Source: an uncultured Celeribacter sp. (GTDB lineage Bacteria > Pseudomonadota > Alphaproteobacteria > Rhodobacterales > Rhodobacteraceae). Taken from it: DNA of 64,000 nt. A program made the translations under genes and the position numbers. The notes under the pieces were generated by a model. The model was given only the letters and a program-made list of their open reading frames with translations, searched no databases and was not told where the DNA came from. Positions 26,066 through 33,330 of the stretch are shown here, in pieces. Every line of letters begins with the position of its first letter. Within the stretch, counting starts at the first letter, position 1. Location: NCBI RefSeq assembly GCF_963676475.1, contig NZ_OY781106.1, positions 1,178,001 to 1,242,000 of the forward strand. The letters are read 5' to 3'.

Positions 26066-28180
26066 TCATTCGGCGGCGACCATCGACTGCTCTTCGTCCT
26101 CCGTGGCGTCTTCATCCTCGCCATCGCCGGCAAGGAATTCAGGCAGATCATCCGCCTCCGTGTCGCCCCCGGCGTCCGCATCGGGATCGACCATGCGCAG
26201 CGGCTCCGGCAACCAGCCGGTTTCGGCCAGCAGGCGCTCGGCCTCCTTCGCCATGTCACCCTTCTTCAGGTGATCGATGAGCTGGGCCGATCGCTCGCCG
26301 GCGCCCTCACGCACCGCCTCGATGATCCGCGGCTTGGTCACGCGGCCGAGATAGTTGGCGACGGTCGGGCGCCAGCCCACCGCCACCATGTCGAGCCCGG
26401 TCGCCCGCGCCAGCCGGTCGGCCTGGGACAGGCGCACGTCGAGCCCGTGCTGGCTGACGCCCATACCGCCATAGGGGTTGGGCTTCTCGTGCAAGGCGTT
26501 GACGCCGAAGCTGACACAATGCGCGAGCAACTCCATCCGGGTGTCGTCGTCCTGACCGGAGAGCCAGTCCCAGAGCGCGACATCATCGGCCGGAATATGA
26601 TCGCCCCAGCGTTCATGCCGATCCTTGATGGACTTCGCCGAAACGCTTTCACCCAGATCATCGGCCTGTGCCGGGAAATGAACCTCCCGGACATGGGCCT
26701 CGAGGCACCCCTTGGCGGAATGCGGCAGGAAGCAATCGGTGACCAGCCGATGCAGCAGCGCCGTCATGGCGACATGCGGGTTCGCCGCCACGGCATCGCG
26801 GAGCGCCAGCGTGCGATGCGCGGTCAGCTCGCTAACGAGCCGATCGGGCAGCGGCCGGATGGTCTCAAGCTCTTCGTCCTCCTCGGCTTCGGTCGCCGTA
26901 CCGCCCAAGGTGATGACAGCGCGCTGCATACCACCGGACTCGCCGCCCTCGAGAGAACACCCATCGGCCCCCTGCCCTTCCTGACCGTCCACCGCATCAT
27001 CGTCGGCACGGACATAGCCGCGCTCGACGGCGAGCTGGCCATCATGGCGGATGCTGACGAAGACACCTGCACGGGCCATCTGGTCGGCGTCATAGCGCAT
27101 CGGCCGGGCCTCGAAGGCCTCCAGCGCCTCCTCGATCTCGCCAAGGCGGGCATCAACCTCGTCGGGGAATTCGTCTGCCTCGGCATATTCCACCTCCAGT
27201 GCGTCGAACTCGTCCCGCAGCTTCTCACGCTCGGCACGTTCGTCGTCAGTCTGGTCGATGGTGGTGCCGGCCAGACGGCGCATGCCGCTGGTATGGCCAT
27301 AGGGGAAGTCCACGGCGACCTCGATCCACTTCCAGCCCTCGGCGGCGATGGTCTCGGCCTTGGCCTTCAGCTTCTCGCCCGCCAGCCGGTCGAGCAGCGC
27401 CGGGTCCTGGAGCCAGCCGCCATCGTCCTGCTGGAAGAGATCGCGCAGCACATAGCCGCCCGCCGCCTCGTAGGTCTCGATGCCGACGAAGAGCGCCCGT
27501 TTGTCGGAGGCCCGCACTGTGGTTTCGGTCAGCATGCGCCGGATGGTATAGGGCTCCTTCTGCCAGCTATCCTTGATCGCCTCCCAGACCTGTTCCTGCC
27601 GGGCATGGTCGTCGGAGATTGTGAAGGCCATGAGCTGTTCCAGCGTCATGCCGTCCTCGGCATAGGTCTCGAGCAGCGCCGGCGAGACCGAGACCAGGCG
27701 CAGGCGCTGCTTCACGACCCTGGCGTCGACGAAGAAGGCGGCGGCGATTTCCTCCTCGCTCATGCCCTTCTCGCGCAACACTTGGAAGGCGCGGAACTGG
27801 TCGAGCGGATGCAGCGGCGCGCGCTCGATATTCTCGGCGAGCGAGACCTCGTCGATGAGGATGTCGTCACTGGCCTCCGAGACGATACAGGGCACCGGCG
27901 CGGTCTTGTTGAGGCGCTTCTGCTTGACCAAGAGTTCCAGCGCACGGTAGCGGCGGCCGCTGGCGGGCACTTCGAAGAGGCCGGTCTCCTTGCCTTCCGA
28001 GTCGAGTTCGGGGCGGACATGCAGGGACTGGATCAGCCCGCGGCGGGCGATGGACTCGGCCAGTTCCTCGATCGAGATCCCGGCTTTCACCCGCCGGACA
28101 TTGGACTGGCTGAGCACCAGCTTGTTAAAGGGGATGTCGCGCGAGGACGACAGGGTGATCTTCTGCGTGGCAATGACCAT
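26066..28180 (-). CDS. ParB/RepB-like partition or DNA-binding protein, large ICE type
   Basis: The 704-residue protein has an N-terminal ParB nuclease-like domain (IPFNKLVLSQSNVRRVKAGI, then GLFEVPASGRRYRALELL), the ENIERAPLHPLDQFRAF box, and a helix-turn-helix (SEEEIAAAFFVDARVVKQRL). A long acidic linker and a C-terminal DUF-like helical region follow. Such oversized ParB-like proteins are a standard part of alphaproteobacterial ICEs. They may help element maintenance or act as transcriptional regulators; no ParA partner is visible in the window. A copy of the repeated structured leader precedes its ATG at 28180. Confidence 0.85.
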   Translation of the reverse strand: MVIATQKITLSSSRDIPFNKLVLSQSNVRRVKAGISIEELAESIARRGLIQSLHVRPELDSEGKETGLFEVPASGRRYRALELLVKQKRLNKTAPVPCIVSEASDDILIDEVSLAENIERAPLHPLDQFRAFQVLREKGMSEEEIAAAFFVDARVVKQRLRLVSVSPALLETYAEDGMTLEQLMAFTISDDHARQEQVWEAIKDSWQKEPYTIRRMLTETTVRASDKRALFVGIETYEAAGGYVLRDLFQQDDGGWLQDPALLDRLAGEKLKAKAETIAAEGWKWIEVAVDFPYGHTSGMRRLAGTTIDQTDDERAEREKLRDEFDALEVEYAEADEFPDEVDARLGEIEEALEAFEARPMRYDADQMARAGVFVSIRHDGQLAVERGYVRADDDAVDGQEGQGADGCSLEGGESGGMQRAVITLGGTATEAEEDEELETIRPLPDRLVSELTAHRTLALRDAVAANPHVAMTALLHRLVTDCFLPHSAKGCLEAHVREVHFPAQADDLGESVSAKSIKDRHERWGDHIPADDVALWDWLSGQDDDTRMELLAHCVSFGVNALHEKPNPYGGMGVSQHGLDVRLSQADRLARATGLDMVAVGWRPTVANYLGRVTKPRIIEAVREGAGERSAQLIDHLKKGDMAKEAERLLAETGWLPEPLRMVDPDADAGGDTEADDLPEFLAGDGEDEDATEDEEQSMVAAE

Positions 28181-28190
28181 GTCAGGGTCT

Positions 28191-28266
28191 CCATGACGGA
28201 CGCCGGGGAGCCTCTCTCTCCGGCAACCAGCCCGTCACGAAGCTCCCCCACTCCTTTCCCTCTCAT
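28191..28266 (-). ncRNA. radC-type leader RNA, copy 2 (parB)
   Basis: Stem TGACGG (28237-28232 read on the minus strand) pairs with CCGTCA (28199-28194). The inner stem is GCCGG/CCGGC (28224-28220 with 28206-28202) around GAGAGAGAGGCT, and TGGAGACC precedes the start codon. An upstream GAGAGGGAAAG block mirrors the other copies. Confidence 0.6.
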
Positions 28267-28296
28267 GGCCGAGCCGCGGATGAACGCGCATACGCA

Positions 28297-28785
28297 TCAG
28301 AGCTCACCGCGGGCACGCAGGCTGGTCTCCCGGCCAGCCCCGGTGATGATGTGGTCGTGCAGTATCCCCCCTAGGGACGCACAGGCGTTCCCGATTTCTT
28401 TCGTCATCGCGAGGTCGGCCGCCGAGGGCTCGGGGTCGCCGGCCGGATGATTGTGCACGATGATCAGCGCCGAGGCATTGAGTGCCAGGCAGCGCCGCAG
28501 CACCTCCCGGGGATAGACCGGGACATGATCGACCGTGCCGATTGCGAGGCATTCGTCGGAGATCGGCCGGTTCCTCCGGTCGAGATAGAGGACATGGAAG
28601 CGCTCCACATCGCCCCTGATGGTGAGCGCGCAATAATCGAGCACCGCCTGCCAGGACGTCAGGACAGGGTTCTGATTGAGGTGGCGCAGCAGGATCTGCC
28701 GGGCCTCATAGACCACGGCCTGATCCTGGGCGGAGAACCGGAGCGGCTGTGCTTCGATGGCGGATGTTCTCGTGCTTCGCATCAT
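28297..28785 (-). CDS. radC: RadC-family JAB-domain protein
   Basis: The 162-residue protein is a short RadC form: the JAB/MPN metal-binding domain is intact (VHNHPAGDPEPSAAD with H111, H113 and D124), but the N-terminal helix-hairpin-helix of chromosomal RadC is missing. ICE-borne versions of this size are common; the molecular role of RadC is still unclear despite its old DNA-repair name. I chose the Met-Met start at 28785; the frame upstream of it crosses a structured leader. It lies between parB and the DUF2958 gene, all in one direction. Confidence 0.85.
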   Translation of the reverse strand: MMRSTRTSAIEAQPLRFSAQDQAVVYEARQILLRHLNQNPVLTSWQAVLDYCALTIRGDVERFHVLYLDRRNRPISDECLAIGTVDHVPVYPREVLRRCLALNASALIIVHNHPAGDPEPSAADLAMTKEIGNACASLGGILHDHIITGAGRETSLRARGEL

Positions 28786-28796
28786 GGTGCTGTTCT

Positions 28797-28850
28797 CCGA
28801 CGGGCAGCCGGCCGGGCGCCGAACTTTCACCGCGTCACAAGGAGAAGCGC
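28797..28850 (-). ncRNA. possible radC-type leader RNA, copy 3 (radC)
   Basis: Upstream of radC the sequence TGACGCGG...CTGCCCGTCGGAG forms a short stem (GACG/CGTC, 28836-28833 with 28802-28799) around a GC-rich GGCGCCCGGCCGGC core. The layout resembles the clear copies, but the flanking distal block is weaker (GAAGAGGGCGGCGC). Confidence 0.4.
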
Positions 28851-28899
28851 CGCCCTCTTCCTGCGAAGTGAGCGGCGCGAAAGCTGCAGAGCGTGGACC

Positions 28900-29295
28900 T
28901 CAGGAAGGCGGGAGTTCCGTATCGGGGGGTGTCCCGCCTGACAGGCGGCCCGCGCGATAAAGCAGGCGCTCGGCATCGCGAATGCTGCCGGCCTCGCGGG
29001 CGGCCTCGGCCCAGACCGAGATCGGGACGTCCCCCGTGAACAGCAGATCCCGCTCGATACCCATGCCGAAGGGCAGCCGGATCGAGCGCAGTTCGTTGAG
29101 GCTCCAGGAGCCAAGCTCGGGGTACCCAATGTCGGCCAGTCCAAACATGATGTCGCCGTCCTCGTCGAGCTCGGTCGCGAGCCAGACACCGGCGCCGAAG
29201 GGATTGAAGAACTTCACGACCGGAATTTGATCCTGATCGCGATCGTGGCCATTCGCCAGCAGCCGATTGCGCTGTGTACCGGTCAGGAGGATCAT
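28900..29295 (-). CDS. DUF2958 domain protein
   Basis: The 131-residue protein starts MILLTGTQRNRLLANGHDRD and carries PVVKFFNPFGAGVWLATELD, DIMFGLADIGYPELGSWSL and PFGMGIERDLLF, the characteristic sequence of DUF2958. This small family accompanies ArdC-type genes on conjugative elements. Its biochemical role is unknown. It overlaps ardC by four bases (ATGA), so the two are translationally coupled and probably act together in the early phase after transfer. Confidence 0.85.
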   Translation of the reverse strand: MILLTGTQRNRLLANGHDRDQDQIPVVKFFNPFGAGVWLATELDEDGDIMFGLADIGYPELGSWSLNELRSIRLPFGMGIERDLLFTGDVPISVWAEAAREAGSIRDAERLLYRAGRLSGGTPPDTELPPS

Positions 29296-30254
29296 GCCGC
29301 GGCCCTCCCTTCCGTCGGGGTCTGCCGCTCAACATCGGTGCTGTCGTCGGGCAGATGGGCCAGCAGCCAGTCGGCCGCCTTGCTGGCCTGCGAGGCGGCA
29401 CGGACGATCGCGCGGGAATCCTCGCGCATCACCTCCAGCCAAGAGCCGATGTAATCGGCGTGGCGCACAGTCGGGACGATCCCTAGCGAGGCGCAACAGA
29501 ACGCGCTCGAAATCTCGGCGATAAGTTCCTCGAAGGCGTATTTCTTCGTGCCGAAACCGCCCGAGAAATCCCTCCCTAGGCGGGAGCTGTGCCCCGTGGC
29601 ATGCCCCATCTCGTGCAGGGCGGTCCGGTGCCAGTTGATCGGCTCGAAATAGGCCTGCGGAGTTGGCACCTGCACGTAATCGAGCGCGGGAACATAGAAG
29701 GCGCGATTACCGCCGATCCGGAAGTCGATACCGGTCGCCGCGATCAATGCCTCGACCCGCGGCTCGATCAGCCCGGGCGGCGGTGGCGGCGCTTCGATCG
29801 CGATGTCTTCGGGCAGCCCCTCGCATTGCGCCGCATTGAACACGGTAAAGCGCTTCAGGAACGGGATACTGTTTGCATCTTCTCCGGTCTCCCGGGCGCG
29901 GCGCTTCTCGTCTTCAGGCGAGAAGCGGTCGGCATAGACGACGGTCGTGCCCCGCTCGCCCTTGCGGACATTGCCGCCGAGCGACAGCGCCTGGCGGAAG
30001 GTCAGCCAGTGCTGGGTTGGATAGCCCTGCTGGATCACGGCGCCCCAGAGGATCAGGACATTGATCCCGGAATATTGCCGACCTGTGCTGGCGTTGCACG
30101 GCATGGCGAGCGACGCCTGCGCCGCCGCCGTCCCCCAGGGCTGAACCCAGGGCAGTCGACCCTCCTCCAGCTCTACGATAATCTTGTCGGTGATGTCGTC
30201 ATAAAGGTTGGTGCGCGGGCCGCTCTTGCGGGCCGCGCGATGCTCTCTTGCCAT
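29292..30254 (-). CDS. ardC: ArdC-type antirestriction protein
   Basis: The 320-residue protein has an N-terminal ssDNA-binding DUF1738 domain (YDDITDKIIVELEEGRLPWV, then GRQYSGINVLILW, and TFRQALSLGGNVRKGERGT). A C-terminal zincin-like metallopeptidase domain follows, with HEMGH at 214-218 and a downstream EELIAE. ArdC proteins protect incoming single-stranded DNA from host restriction. It is the first gene of the leftward ICE1 run and sits behind the best copy of the repeated leader. Start ATG 30254. Confidence 0.9.
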   Translation of the reverse strand: MAREHRAARKSGPRTNLYDDITDKIIVELEEGRLPWVQPWGTAAAQASLAMPCNASTGRQYSGINVLILWGAVIQQGYPTQHWLTFRQALSLGGNVRKGERGTTVVYADRFSPEDEKRRARETGEDANSIPFLKRFTVFNAAQCEGLPEDIAIEAPPPPPGLIEPRVEALIAATGIDFRIGGNRAFYVPALDYVQVPTPQAYFEPINWHRTALHEMGHATGHSSRLGRDFSGGFGTKKYAFEELIAEISSAFCCASLGIVPTVRHADYIGSWLEVMREDSRAIVRAASQASKAADWLLAHLPDDSTDVERQTPTEGRAAA

Positions 30255-30264
30255 CGGATTGATC

Positions 30265-30340
30265 TCCGCGACGGGCGCCGGAGGCCTCTCCTCCAGCCCT
30301 CAACCCGTCGCGGAAAACCCGCCCGCACTTTCACTCTCAG
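30265..30340 (-). ncRNA. radC-type leader RNA, copy 4 (ardC, best copy)
   Basis: A perfect 11-bp stem TCCGCGACGGG/CCCGTCGCGGA (30314-30304 with 30275-30265) encloses a second helix GGAGG/CCTCC (30294-30290 with 30284-30280). The distal block GAGAGTGAAAGTGCGGGCGG precedes it. It ends 10 nt before the ardC start codon, so folding could hide or expose the ribosome-binding site. Confidence 0.65.
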
Positions 30341-30700
30341 GGGGCGTTGCGGGGTCTCCCCGCTGATGGGGGTGCGTCGGCAACGCCAGTGCCGACCAAG
30401 GGGAAGGCTTTCCCCATATCTGACCTCGCTACGTGCGCGGAGCCTCACAAAGGCGGCCTATGGCTGACGCCTTCCTCCAACTCTCAGTCGAAGATCACAC
30501 GATGGGCTGGAGGCGTGCAGCCCGGCATCGCGAATGCGCTGGTGGCCAAGGGATTCGCCTGAGGTCGAGGCGAAGCAGGATCAGATCCAAGATATTGTTA
30601 TAGAAAGATAAATGAGCATCTTTGCTTACGGAGACTCGCCACGTAAGCAACATCCCTCAAAAAGAGAGAATTTATAACATCTTGATTTTAATGGGAAAAA
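30341..30700. other. right end of ICE1, non-coding
   Basis: There is no convincing gene. A hairpin GGCGTTGC/GCAACGCC with inner GCGGGG/CCCCGC lies at about 30343-30388, upstream of the ardC leader. From about 30590 the DNA becomes AT-rich (30595-30695), ending at the tRNA-Arg 3' end. Confidence 0.5.
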
Positions 30701-30777
30701 TGGCGCACCCGAGAGGATTCGAACCTCTGGCCTCCGCCTTCGGAGGGCGGCGCTCTATCCAGCTGAGCTACGGGTGC
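30701..30777 (-). tRNA. tRNA-Arg (anticodon CCG)
   Basis: The 77-nt cloverleaf reads GCACCCGTAGCTCAGCTGGA at the 5' end, has the anticodon loop CTCCGAA with anticodon CCG, the T-loop GGTTCGAATCC, and an encoded CCA end at 30703-30701. The anticodon stem CCGCC/GGCGG is fully paired. It is the only complete tRNA-Arg in the window and lies between ICE1 and a 5' fragment of a second copy. Confidence 0.95.
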
Positions 30778-30912
30778 ATACCGTTCGCGATGTGCTTACG
30801 TCATGCTTACGCGAGTTTTTTGGCTTCTTGAAGAGCGAACCCGATATTCGCTCAAGCCATTGTTAAATCGTTACCTTTTCCAAACGCCCTTAACTTTCGC
30901 CGGACTTGACTA

Positions 30913-30956
30913 CCGCCTTCGGAGGGCAGCGCTCTATCCAGCTGAGCTATGGGTGC
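30913..30956 (-). repeat. 5' fragment of a second tRNA-Arg(CCG), probable attachment-site scar
   Basis: The 44 nt match the first 44 nt of the intact tRNA-Arg with two differences (CCCA for CCCG in the acceptor stem; CTGCC for CCGCC in the anticodon stem) and then diverge just after the anticodon stem. The 3' side of the anticodon stem is GGCGG, which pairs with the intact copy and not with its own 5' side. This suggests crossover inside the anticodon loop, with the 5' half from the chromosome and the 3' side from the element. Confidence 0.7.
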
Positions 30957-30990
30957 GCGGGCTGACCGCGATCAGTGGGGTTTCTATAGG

Positions 30991-31023
30991 GGATGAAAAA
31001 CCGGCGCGCAATCGGTTTTCATC
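30991..31023 (-). terminator. hairpin downstream of the 31065 gene
   Basis: GATGAAAACCG/CGGTTTTTCATC forms a near-perfect stem around GCGCGCAAT, about 40 bp beyond the stop of the secreted protein gene. It may act as a terminator; no long T tract follows. Confidence 0.4.
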
Positions 31024-31064
31024 GCAAATCGCTTAGCCTCTCTCCCGCGCCGTCTCCCGCCCTG

Positions 31065-31544
31065 TCATGGACCGACATAGCGATGATCGACCCGCGAAGA
31101 GACCACGCAGGGCGCCGATGTGCCCATCATTTGCGCCATCGCTGCGGGAAAGGTGACCTGCAAGCGGGAGAACTGTTCCAATTCGGTTTCGGATCGCACG
31201 TATAAATCAATGCTTTGATCGGTCACCAAAACACCGACCCCGGTTGCGGTGCTCTCCTGAAATGTCGCCTGCCAGTGGTTCTCAGACACCCTGACCCAAG
31301 TGAAATCGCCAGCGAGGCTTTCGGGTGTAAACGGATCGGGAAAAGTGATTTTCTGCGGGCCGTAATTCGCATTTTCAGAAAAGGCACCGGGCATTTGATC
31401 AACCATTTGCGGCGGACATCCGTCCTGCCCCAAAAGCGTCGCCTGCCCTTGCCACAGGCCCGATGTCGGCTGGATCTCCGCTGCCATGGCCATCAGCGGT
31501 GCCATGCCCACCATGACCATCACAGATCGTCCAAAAGGCGTCAT
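31065..31544 (-). CDS. secreted hypothetical protein
   Basis: The 159-residue protein has an N-terminal signal peptide (SVMVMVGMAPLMAMAAE, probable cleavage near residue 22). The mature part reads TSGLWQGQATLLGQDGCPPQ and WQATFQESTATGVGVLVTDQ. Two cysteines (CPP and PCVVSS) could form a disulfide in the periplasm. No domain is recognised. It is the first core-chromosome gene after the ICE1 end and is transcribed toward it. Confidence 0.65.
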   Translation of the reverse strand: MTPFGRSVMVMVGMAPLMAMAAEIQPTSGLWQGQATLLGQDGCPPQMVDQMPGAFSENANYGPQKITFPDPFTPESLAGDFTWVRVSENHWQATFQESTATGVGVLVTDQSIDLYVRSETELEQFSRLQVTFPAAMAQMMGTSAPCVVSSRVDHRYVGP

Positions 31545-31611
31545 GCCACGTCTCCTCGTACCTCACACGAGCAGAAGCGTGGCATGACATCCCATCTCAG
31601 ACAAGCGTCTC

Positions 31612-32829
31612 TTAGCCAAAGAATTCCCGGCAAAGCTCCAGTGCATCCACCAGACGGTCGACCTCTTCGCTGGTGTTATACATCGCGAAAGATGCCCGGC
31701 AGGTAGCGGTAACGCCCAGGTGCTGCATCAAGGGCATGGCACAATGGCTGCCCGCGCGCACGGCGACGCCTTTTTTGTCGAGGACGGTCGAAATGTCATG
31801 CGGATGTGCGCCCTCCATGGTGAAGGAGAAAATCGCGCCCTTCCCCGGCGCCGTCCCCTGAACGTTGAGCCAATTGAGGTTTTGCAGCTTCTCTGAGGCA
31901 TAAGCGGCCAGTTTGGCCTCATAGGCGGCGATGTTCTCCATACCGATCTGCATCATGTAATCGAGCGCCACACCCATGCCGATGGTCTGGACGATGCCCG
32001 GCGTGCCGGCCTCGAATTTCAAAGGCGGTTTGGCATAGGTCACGGTGTCTTTGGTCACCGTGTCGATCATGTCGCCGCCGCCCATGAAAGGCCGCATCTC
32101 CGCCTGACGTTCCGCGCGAATATAGATCGCGCCGGAGCCCGACGGCCCGTAGAGTTTATGGCCCGTAATGGGATAGAAATCACACCCGAGGTCTTGCACA
32201 TCGACAGGCCCGTGCACCGAGGCCTGAGAGCCATCAATGAGAGTCGCGATGCCACGCGCGCGCGCCGCGTGACAAATGGTTTTGACGTCAACCTTGGTGC
32301 CAGTCACATTGGACATATGCGTCACGGCGACGAGTTTGACCTTGGGCCCCATGGCGTCAATCACGGCCTGAGGATCAAGGCTGCCGTCCGGCGCGCAATC
32401 CACCCATTTCAGAACCACACCCTGACGTTCGCGCAGGAATTGCCAAGGCACGATATTGGCGTGATGCTCCAGAACGGAGAGCACGATCTCATCGCCCGGC
32501 TGCAACTGCTCCATCGCCCAGGAATAAGCGACAAGGTTGATCCCCTCGGTGGTGCCGGAGGTAAAGACGATCTCGTCTTCATGACCGGCGTTCAGGAACT
32601 TGGCCACCACTTGGCGGGTGTTCTCGTATTTGTCGGTCGCAAGATTAGAAAGATAGTGCAAGCCACGGTGAACATTGGCGTATTCTTCGGAATAGGCCTT
32701 GGTGATCGCGTCGATCACCACCTGTGGTTTTTGCGCCGAGGCGCCGCTGTCGAGATAGGTCAGAGGCTGACCGTTGACCTGCCGCGACAGGATCGGGAAA
32801 TCGGCACGAATGGCGTTGACGTCAAACAT
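31612..32829 (-). CDS. sufS: SufS cysteine desulfurase
   Basis: The 405-residue PLP enzyme supplies sulfur from cysteine for Fe-S cluster assembly. It has LTYLDSGASAQKPQ at the start, PLP-lysine motif ITGHKLYGPSGSGAIY, and the group II active-site cysteine in RAGSHCAMPLMQHLG. Length and motifs are normal for SufS. It is the last gene of the suf run and starts one base after the Yip1-family stop. SufE or SufU is not seen downstream within the window. Confidence 0.95.
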   Translation of the reverse strand: MFDVNAIRADFPILSRQVNGQPLTYLDSGASAQKPQVVIDAITKAYSEEYANVHRGLHYLSNLATDKYENTRQVVAKFLNAGHEDEIVFTSGTTEGINLVAYSWAMEQLQPGDEIVLSVLEHHANIVPWQFLRERQGVVLKWVDCAPDGSLDPQAVIDAMGPKVKLVAVTHMSNVTGTKVDVKTICHAARARGIATLIDGSQASVHGPVDVQDLGCDFYPITGHKLYGPSGSGAIYIRAERQAEMRPFMGGGDMIDTVTKDTVTYAKPPLKFEAGTPGIVQTIGMGVALDYMMQIGMENIAAYEAKLAAYASEKLQNLNWLNVQGTAPGKGAIFSFTMEGAHPHDISTVLDKKGVAVRAGSHCAMPLMQHLGVTATCRASFAMYNTSEEVDRLVDALELCREFFG

Positions 32830-32830
32830 C

Positions 32831-33325
32831 TCAGCTCTCTTTCTCAGGTGTGTGGGCGACTTCAGACAACATCGCGCCCCAGAAATAGATCAAAGCGGCC
32901 AGCGCCAAAACGCCCACCGCAGTTGTGGCCGCCCCATCGCCGACAAAGCCCGCCGTCAGGCCCCACAAGAGCCACAGGGGCGCGGCACAGAGAAGGCCCC
33001 AAAACAGCGCCATGCGGGTCTCGAAGCCGGTGGCGGGCGTCTTGAGCACACGCAGAACAAACGCGACAATCCCCGACAACACGTAGAAGGCCAAAGGCAT
33101 GATGAACAGCCAACTGAGCAACGTGGCCCCCATCAGCATTTGCACCTCTTGGCCGGTCTCGAACGCAAGCCGCGACAGACGCGGCCATTGCGCCACAAAG
33201 ATCAACCCACAGGCCAGCATCAGGGTCACAAGGGCACTGCCCTCATTCTCCCCACCCGCCAGCCTGTGACGGAGCACCACGCGCGGCGCGCGGTAGCTCT
33301 TTGCAATGTCGGTGACGACGCCCAT
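32831..33325 (-). CDS. Yip1-family membrane protein
   Basis: The 164-residue protein has about four membrane helices (ALVTLMLACGLIFVAQW, MLMGATLLSWLFIMPLAFYV, MALFWGLLCAAPLWLLWGL, AVGVLALAALIYFWGAML) after a basic N-terminus. It resembles Yip1-like proteins found next to sufD and sufS in Rhodobacteraceae. The role in Fe-S assembly, if any, is unknown. It is tightly packed between sufD and sufS. Confidence 0.7.
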   Translation of the reverse strand: MGVVTDIAKSYRAPRVVLRHRLAGGENEGSALVTLMLACGLIFVAQWPRLSRLAFETGQEVQMLMGATLLSWLFIMPLAFYVLSGIVAFVLRVLKTPATGFETRMALFWGLLCAAPLWLLWGLTAGFVGDGAATTAVGVLALAALIYFWGAMLSEVAHTPEKES

Positions 33326-33330
33326 CAGGC

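Larger units (their letters stand above)
3068..30956. mobile_element. ICE1: decayed trb-type integrative conjugative element
   Basis: The block contains a trbBCDEJKLFGI mating-pair operon with DUF2274, a methylase-helicase, ParB, RadC, DUF2958 and ArdC, all on the minus strand, with an HNH/HEPN cassette, Fic and an IS as cargo. This gene set is common in alphaproteobacterial ICEs and conjugative plasmids. The right end is placed at a tRNA-Arg fragment. The left end is not resolved: 3068 is simply where trb-linked genes stop. No relaxase, TraG/VirD4 coupling protein, replication initiator or integrase is visible, and at least four genes are broken, so autonomous transfer is unlikely. Confidence 0.75.

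Noticed and set aside
26270..28450. 726-codon plus-strand frame opposite parB
   Set aside because: It mirrors the parB codons; no domains, and the parB frame has clear family motifs.
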